From positions 1-9,756 of the forward strand of contig DEYT01000084.1 in the NCBI GenBank assembly GCA_002364975.1: a stretch of 9,756 bases of DNA, in the 5' to 3' direction. Positions 5,876 through 9,756 of this stretch are shown here, in pieces. The notes beneath the pieces are model-generated. The model made no database searches. It saw only the letters and a list, made by a program, of their open reading frames with translations, and was not told the origin of the DNA. Each line of letters starts with the position of its first letter. Within the stretch, counting starts at the first letter, position 1. Made by a program: the position numbers and the translations under genes. This DNA is from Opitutia bacterium UBA3151 (GTDB taxonomy: Bacteria; Verrucomicrobiota; Verrucomicrobiia; Opitutales; Seribacteraceae).

Positions 5876-6448
5876 ATGACTGTACCAGAATTAAAGAAAA
5901 CATACCTAAATGATGCGGTGCCTGCGATGATGAAGGCTCTCGGGTATTCAAATATTCATCAAGTCCCCAAAGTTGAAAAAGTGGTACTCAACAGTTCTTT
6001 CGGTGCAGAACTTGACAAAAATAGTATTGAAGAATTACGAAAAGATATCGCATCCCTTGCTGGTCAAGCCCCTATTACCGTTAAAGCAAAAGTAAGTGTA
6101 TCGAATTTTAAATTAAGACAAGGCATGCCTGTAGGTATAAAAGTTACCTTACGTGGAAACGAAATGTGGGAATTTTTGCTCAGGCTTATCGCGATTGCCC
6201 TTCCCAACATTCGAGACTTTCGAGGGGTTCCATCTAAATTAGATGGCAATGGCAATTACACACTTGGCATTACCGACCATAGTATATTTCCCGAAATCAA
6301 TGTTGAAAGGCAAAGAGTCAATACGGGCATGGACATTTGTATCGTTACTTCTGCTAACTCAGATGAAGAGGGTGTAGAACTACTTAAATTATTAGGAATG
6401 CCCTTCCGAAAGCATTCCTCAGAAGCAAAGGCTGAACAAGCAGCTTAA
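5876..6448 (+). CDS. rplE: 50S ribosomal protein L5 (uL5)
   Basis: A 190-residue L5 that, with L18, delivers 5S rRNA to the 50S central protuberance and touches the P-site tRNA. The KAKVSVSNFKLRQGMPVGIKVTLRG segment (residues 70-94), WEFLLRLIAIALPNIRDFRGVPSKLDGNGNYTLGI and IFPEINVERQRVNTGMDICIVTSA identify it. The N-terminal strand is KVVLNSSFGAE where most bacteria have an NMGVGEA-like stretch, and the middle lacks the usual Phe/Asp insertion after the RG(V/L) turn; I recall this variant in Verrucomicrobiota. A short polar tail (SSEAKAEQAA) follows the conserved MPFRK. The start has TTTGAA before ATG after a 28-nt gap, with no Shine-Dalgarno motif. Confidence 0.97.
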   Translation: MTVPELKKTYLNDAVPAMMKALGYSNIHQVPKVEKVVLNSSFGAELDKNSIEELRKDIASLAGQAPITVKAKVSVSNFKLRQGMPVGIKVTLRGNEMWEFLLRLIAIALPNIRDFRGVPSKLDGNGNYTLGITDHSIFPEINVERQRVNTGMDICIVTSANSDEEGVELLKLLGMPFRKHSSEAKAEQAA

Positions 6449-6469
6449 TCAAGCAAACCCTAACCACCA

Positions 6470-6775
6470 ATGGCAAAGAAATCAGTCATTCACCGAAATA
6501 AGAAAAGAGAACGCATGGTATCACGATACGCTGCCAAGCGGGCGGATCTCAAAAAGATTCTGGAAAACCCACAGACAAGCGAAGAGGATTTTTACAAAGC
6601 TCAAGCGAAACTTACTAAGCTTCCTCGAAATTCATCTGCGGTTCGCCTTGTTAATCGTTGCAGTTTGACCGGCCGTCCTAGGGCGACCATTCGAAAATTT
6701 GGCCTATCTAGGATCACCTTTCGGGAACTTGCTTTGCAAGGAAAAGTTCCCGGAATAATTAAAGCTTCCTGGTAA
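6470..6775 (+). CDS. rpsN: 30S ribosomal protein S14, long zinc-independent form (uS14)
   Basis: A 101-residue S14 of the 30S head. It is the long form: only one cysteine (Cys64, in VNRCSLTGRP) is present, so the four-cysteine zinc ribbon of the short type Z form is absent and the protein needs no zinc. The signature RCSLTGRPRATIRKFGLSRITFREL (residues 63-87) and the terminal GKVPGIIKASW are complete. The N-terminal half (AKKSVIHRNKKRERMVSRYAAKRADLKKIL) is basic and helical, as in E. coli and chlamydial S14. It lies between rplE and rpsH in the standard order. The 21-nt gap before it is C-rich (CCACCA next to the ATG) with no Shine-Dalgarno motif. Confidence 0.97.
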   Translation: MAKKSVIHRNKKRERMVSRYAAKRADLKKILENPQTSEEDFYKAQAKLTKLPRNSSAVRLVNRCSLTGRPRATIRKFGLSRITFRELALQGKVPGIIKASW

Positions 6776-6792
6776 ACCCAACCCACTTTACA

Positions 6793-7191
6793 ATGTCTGT
6801 TCATGATTCAATAGGTGACTTTATCACAGTTATTCGAAACGCAGGGAGTGCTGGAAAAAGCACTTGTTCTTACCCTCATTCCAACCTTAGGGTTGGTATT
6901 GCAAAAATCCTTAAGGATCGTGGATTCCTTGAAGATCTAAGTGAAGGTACAAACGATAAGGGTGTTAAAAATATCGATATTCAATTAAAATATGTTAATG
7001 GTGAGCATGCCATTAGGGGAATCAGTAGAATTAGCACCCCGGGTCGAAGATCATATTGTGGATACAGAGAAATCCCTCAAATCCTAGGTGGCCTTGGAAT
7101 TTCAATTCTAAGCACTCCTCAAGGAGTTATGGATGATAAATCTGCCCGAAATAACAAGTTAGGTGGAGAATTACTCTGCAGTGTTTGGTAA
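6793..7191 (+). CDS. rpsH: 30S ribosomal protein S8 (uS8)
   Basis: A 132-residue S8 that binds the central domain of 16S rRNA and organises the platform. The HDSIGDFITVIRNAG start (residues 4-18), LRVGIAKILKDRGFLED (32-48), the STPGRRSYCGY stretch (81-91) and the C-terminal signature GISILSTPQGVM (102-113) followed by GGELLCSVW are all in place. The N-terminus differs from the usual DPIADMLTRIRNA form but keeps its pattern. In E. coli S8 also represses the spc operon by binding its mRNA near the start of rplE; I could not pick out a matching site in the 28-nt rplX-rplE gap here. No Shine-Dalgarno motif precedes the ATG. Confidence 0.97.
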   Translation: MSVHDSIGDFITVIRNAGSAGKSTCSYPHSNLRVGIAKILKDRGFLEDLSEGTNDKGVKNIDIQLKYVNGEHAIRGISRISTPGRRSYCGYREIPQILGGLGISILSTPQGVMDDKSARNNKLGGELLCSVW

Positions 7192-7209
7192 AAATTTAAT
7201 TCTTTAATT

Positions 7210-7746
7210 ATGAGTAGAATAGGTAAAGTCCCCGTAGAAATTCCATCTGATGTTGAGGTCAGTATTGATGGTAATGTTGTTACCGTAAAAGGACCCAAAG
7301 GAACTTTAGATAAAGAGTTTTCTTCTCTCGCAGAGGTTGAAATAGCAGATAATCAAATTGTGATTAAGCCTTCTAATAATTCTCGGTCGGCTAATGCTAT
7401 TTACGGAACAACAAGATCCATAGTTGCTAATATGGTTCAGGGTGTCACCAAGCCATTCTCCAAAAATCTTCTCATTGAAGGAGTTGGTTTTCGGGCAACA
7501 GTAAAAGGAAAAATTATTGATCTTGAACTAGGTTACTCACACCCCGTTGAGCATCCAATACCAGATGGGATTACGGTTACCGTGTCAGATAATGTAAAAA
7601 TTCTTGTGGAAGGTGCTGACAAACAGAAAGTCGGTCAACTCGCTGCAGAAATTAAGAAGTATTACCCAGTAGAACCCTACAAAGGAAAAGGGGTTCGAAT
7701 CCTTGGTCAATTTGTTCGTCGTAAGGAAGGTAAAAAGTCTGCTTAA
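7210..7746 (+). CDS. rplF: 50S ribosomal protein L6 (uL6)
   Basis: A 178-residue L6 made of two tandem copies of the same alpha-beta fold, located near the sarcin-ricin loop and the factor-binding site. MSRIGKVPVEIPSDVEVSIDGNVVTVKGPKG (residues 1-31) opens domain 1; SKNLLIEGVGFRATVKG (84-100), the LGYSHPVEHPIPDGI turn (107-121) and the family signature EPYKGKGVRILGQFVRRKEGK (155-175) belong to domain 2. Length and order are standard. TTAATT precedes the ATG and there is no Shine-Dalgarno motif within 20 nt. It ends 5 nt before rplR. Confidence 0.98.
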   Translation: MSRIGKVPVEIPSDVEVSIDGNVVTVKGPKGTLDKEFSSLAEVEIADNQIVIKPSNNSRSANAIYGTTRSIVANMVQGVTKPFSKNLLIEGVGFRATVKGKIIDLELGYSHPVEHPIPDGITVTVSDNVKILVEGADKQKVGQLAAEIKKYYPVEPYKGKGVRILGQFVRRKEGKKSA

Positions 7747-7751
7747 ATATT

Positions 7752-8108
7752 ATGAATTTATTTAAGAAAAAACAACTTGCCCAAAAGCGTAGGTGGCGAA
7801 TCCGGAAGAAAGTAAATGGTACCAGTGATCGTCCTCGTGTTACGGTCCGTTTTACCAATAAAAATATCCATGTCCAATGTGTTGACGATATTGCCGCTCA
7901 CACACTCTTCTCATTATCCACTAATTCCAAGAATTACATCAAGGTTTTACCTAATGTTGAAGGTGCAACAAAGCTAGGGTCAGAGTTTGCCAAGACATTA
8001 AAATCTGCTGGTATCACTTCCATTGTATTTGATCGTGCAGGGCGAAAGTATCATGGATGCGTCAAAGTTTTTGCAGATTCCATGCGCAAAGGGGGAGTAA
8101 ATTTTTAA
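7752..8108 (+). CDS. rplR: 50S ribosomal protein L18 (uL18)
   Basis: A 118-residue L18 that binds 5S rRNA with L5 in the central protuberance. The basic N-terminal arm (KKKQLAQKRRWRIRKKVNGTSDRPRVTVRFTNKNIHVQ, residues 5-42) includes the conserved RPR-x-V-x-R(F/S)-x-K-x-I-x-(A/V)Q pattern, and the end FDRAGRKYHGCVKVFADSMRKGGVNF matches the FDRGG-YHGRVKALADAARE-GL family ending, with Cys in place of the usual Arg after HG. The start is 5 nt after rplF. A purine-rich AAGGAAGG ends 21 nt before the ATG, too far to serve as a normal ribosome-binding site. The stop is 2 nt before rpsE. Confidence 0.97.
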   Translation: MNLFKKKQLAQKRRWRIRKKVNGTSDRPRVTVRFTNKNIHVQCVDDIAAHTLFSLSTNSKNYIKVLPNVEGATKLGSEFAKTLKSAGITSIVFDRAGRKYHGCVKVFADSMRKGGVNF

Positions 8109-8110
8109 TC

Positions 8111-8689
8111 ATGAGAGAAAATAAATCACATAGAAGTGCATCGCAATCTACTGGCTCAGAAGATGAAGCAGAGCTTTTTGAAAAAGTAGTTCACATCAAT
8201 CGCTGTGCAAAAGTGGTCAAAGGAGGAAGAAGATTTAGCTTCGCTGCGTTAGTTGTTGTGGGTGATCAAAAAGGGAATGTCGGCTTTGGTTATGGAAAAG
8301 CACAGATGGTACCCGACGCTATCCGAAAAGGAACCGACCAAGCTAAAAAAGCGATGAGACCGGTATCCATTTCTGGGGATACAATCCCGCACCCCGTAGT
8401 TGGTGGATATGACGGTGGCAAAGTATTGTTGCGTCCAGCTAGACCGGGAACAGGCATCATTGCAGGAGGAGGCGTTCGTGCCGTTTTAGAAGCCGCAGGC
8501 GTTAAGAATGTACTATCAAAATCTTTAGGTTCCAATAACCAGTTGTCCGTTGTTTCCGCCACAATGCAAGGGTTAACTCAACTCAGGACTGCAGTACAAA
8601 TCTCTGAAATTAGGGGCGAGACAGTAAACGCGCCAACATTTACTGTCTCTGCACCGTCTCTTTCAGTGGAGGCTACTACCACTGAATAA
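8111..8689 (+). CDS. rpsE: 30S ribosomal protein S5 (uS5)
   Basis: A 192-residue S5, which lines the mRNA entry side and affects decoding accuracy; changes in its N-terminal loop cause spectinomycin resistance. The signature GGRRFSFAALVVVGDQKGNVGFGYGKA (residues 38-64), the MVPDAIRKGTDQAKKAM helix (66-82) and the PARPGTGIIAGGGVRAVLEAAGVKNVLSKSLGSNN block (109-143) are intact. Both the N-terminal extension before LFEKVVHINR and the Ser/Thr-rich C-terminal tail are poorly conserved. The start is ATG 8111, 2 nt after the rplR stop; the frame stays open upstream to 8057, but that would overlap rplR by about 50 nt with no conserved residues. GGAG lies 13 nt upstream, a long spacing. No rpmD follows. 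Confidence 0.97.
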   Translation: MRENKSHRSASQSTGSEDEAELFEKVVHINRCAKVVKGGRRFSFAALVVVGDQKGNVGFGYGKAQMVPDAIRKGTDQAKKAMRPVSISGDTIPHPVVGGYDGGKVLLRPARPGTGIIAGGGVRAVLEAAGVKNVLSKSLGSNNQLSVVSATMQGLTQLRTAVQISEIRGETVNAPTFTVSAPSLSVEATTTE

Positions 8690-8708
8690 TTTAACTCGAA
8701 ATAATACA

Positions 8709-9143
8709 ATGAAAGAAGACAACTTACCATCAGGTGCAAACAGAGAAAAAAAGCGCGTTGGCAGAGGAGAGGGAAACGGTCATGGAAAAACCTGCTGCAG
8801 GGGCCATAAAGGTGCTGGAGCTCGCTCTGGATACTCCTTGCGGGCTGGTTTTGAGGGTGGTCAAATGCCTTTGTTTCGTAAACTTCCACAGAGAGGTTTC
8901 AACCGTGCCAGATTTCAATCACTCTGTGCCATTGTTAATCTTGAGGATCTAGAGCACATCTCAGGTGATGTTGTTAATTTAGAAAGTTTAAAGGAAGCAG
9001 GATTGATTCGTTCTAATTCCAAGACCGCCAAGCTTTTAGGCAATGGTTCGGTTGAGAAAGCCTATAAAGTCCATTTACCCCATTGTTCTAAATCTGCTCG
9101 TGAAAAAATTGAAGCAGCAGGTGGTTCAATCGAAGAAAACTAA
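8709..9143 (+). CDS. rplO: 50S ribosomal protein L15 (uL15)
   Basis: A 144-residue L15, a late-stage 50S assembly protein with a long basic N-terminal arm threaded into 23S rRNA. The glycine- and arginine-rich arm (KKRVGRGEGNGHGKTCCRGHKGAGARSGYSLRAGFEGGQMPLFRKLPQRGF, residues 14-64) is diagnostic, and the C-terminal half has the AIVNLEDLE and LLGNGSVEKAYKVHLPHCSKSAREKIEAAGGS pattern. The Cys-Cys pair (29-30) replaces the more common Ser/Gly-type residues before RGHKG. It follows rpsE by only 19 nt, so rpmD, which usually lies here, is absent. ATG is preceded by AATACA with no Shine-Dalgarno motif. secY follows after 11 nt. Confidence 0.98.
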   Translation: MKEDNLPSGANREKKRVGRGEGNGHGKTCCRGHKGAGARSGYSLRAGFEGGQMPLFRKLPQRGFNRARFQSLCAIVNLEDLEHISGDVVNLESLKEAGLIRSNSKTAKLLGNGSVEKAYKVHLPHCSKSAREKIEAAGGSIEEN

Positions 9144-9154
9144 ATTTTTATATA

Positions 9155-9756
9155 ATGCTCTCGGCTTTCACTAATTCGCTTAAAATACCAGAGTTAAGGC
9201 AGAAAATATTTTTCACCTTAGCTTTATTGTTTGTTGCTCGAGTTGGTGCGAATATTCCACTACCTGGGGTTGATCCTTCCCCTATTAAAGAATTTTTTGA
9301 GTTACGGGAGCAGACCCGTAGTGAGTCAGAGGGAAATGACATCTTAGGTTTCTACAATATGTTTACCGGAGGTGCACTCTTGAATGGTGCCCTTTTTGCT
9401 CTCGGTATCATGCCTTACATCAGTGCATCCATTATCATGCAACTTATGGGAGCAGTTTTTCCTCAACTTGCTCGCTTGCAACAGGAAGGTGAACCCGGAA
9501 GGCAAAAAATTTCTCAATATACCAGATACCTGACAATTGTAATTTGTATAATTCAAGGAGGTCTCCTTGCGGTTGCATTACGGGACAGTCCCGGCAGTCT
9601 AATCCAAGGTTTTAATCCAGCTGAACCCGGACTAGATGGTCAGCCATTGGGTGACATTGTTGTGGCACCAAGTCTCTTTCTGTTAAATTCAATTGTATTC
9701 CTGACTACAGGATCCCTTATTTTGATGTGGTTGGGGGAACAAATTACTCAAAGAGG
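9155..9756 (+). CDS. secY: Preprotein translocase subunit SecY, N-terminal part (partial, 3' end outside window)
   Basis: The first 200 codons of SecY, the membrane pore of the Sec translocon used by SecA-driven export and by signal-recognition-particle insertion. TM1 covers about residues 17-35 (IFFTLALLFVARVGANIPLPG); the plug/TM2 region has the family signature FTGGALLNGALFALGIMPYISASIIMQL (70-97); EGEPGRQKISQYTRY (111-125) is the conserved cytosolic loop before TM3; LTTGSLILMWLGEQITQR (183-200) is the end of TM4. The periplasmic loop between TM3 and TM4 (about 142-170) is roughly 15-20 residues longer than in E. coli, by eye. The frame is open to the right edge. The start ATG is 11 nt after rplO, preceded by TATATA with no Shine-Dalgarno motif. 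Confidence 0.97.
   Translation, partial: MLSAFTNSLKIPELRQKIFFTLALLFVARVGANIPLPGVDPSPIKEFFELREQTRSESEGNDILGFYNMFTGGALLNGALFALGIMPYISASIIMQLMGAVFPQLARLQQEGEPGRQKISQYTRYLTIVICIIQGGLLAVALRDSPGSLIQGFNPAEPGLDGQPLGDIVVAPSLFLLNSIVFLTTGSLILMWLGEQITQR

Noticed and set aside
8057..8110. Upstream in-frame ATG extending rpsE by 18 codons
   Set aside because: It would overlap the conserved end of rplR and adds no recognisable S5 residues; ATG 8111 follows the rplR stop by 2 nt like neighbouring junctions.
9151..9156. TATAAT resembling a -10 promoter element at the secY start
   Set aside because: It overlaps the secY ATG, so transcription from it would begin inside the gene, and no suitable -35 element lies about 17 nt upstream.

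Overview
The window is a gene-dense, single-strand (+) bacterial ribosomal-protein superoperon with no accessory cargo. It opens inside the last 79 codons of fusA (elongation factor G). It then carries the fused S10-spc cluster in the conserved order rpsJ-rplC-rplD-rplW-rplB-rpsS-rplV-rpsC-rplP-rpmC-rpsQ-rplN-rplX-rplE-rpsN-rpsH-rplF-rplR-rpsE-rplO, and ends in the first 200 codons of secY. Every gene is recognisable as a ribosomal protein or a translation/secretion factor, and none looks broken. Gaps between genes run from a 4-nt overlap to 28 nt, with one exception: a 66-nt gap between rpsJ and rplC that holds an imperfect hairpin. I see no intrinsic terminator, tRNA, mobile element, CRISPR array or reverse-strand gene.

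The organism is probably a Verrucomicrobiota member (PVC superphylum), perhaps an Opitutae/Puniceicoccales-like lineage with moderately AT-rich DNA. This is inferred from recalled family features: the L2 N-terminus with KRPEKALT and the GRNTYGRITSRRRGGGHK block, the L5 variant with KVVLNSSFGAE in place of the usual NMGVGEA-type stretch, the L22 ARGSAHPYKKRMSH hairpin, the long zinc-free S14, and the absence of rpmD (L30). No alignment was run, so the phylum is likely and the class is tentative.

Layout: 1-241 end of the str-type segment (fusA); 249-4962 S10-type segment (rpsJ to rpmC, without a separate leader because fusA is only 7 nt away); 4983-9143 spc-type segment (rpsQ to rplO); 9155 to the end, secY, the protein-export channel commonly encoded at the end of this cluster. 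The products build the polypeptide exit tunnel region (L22, L23, L4, L29, L24), the peptidyl-transferase neighbourhood (L2, L3, L16), the 5S rRNA particle (L5, L18), the 30S head (S3, S10, S14, S19) and the body/decoding side (S5, S8, S17).

The content is ordinary. Four points merit a second look: 19 of 21 start codons lack any Shine-Dalgarno-like motif although perfect AGGAGG strings occur inside genes; L24 stops after its KOW domain; L30 is missing from its usual slot; and a hairpin lies directly before the rplC start.
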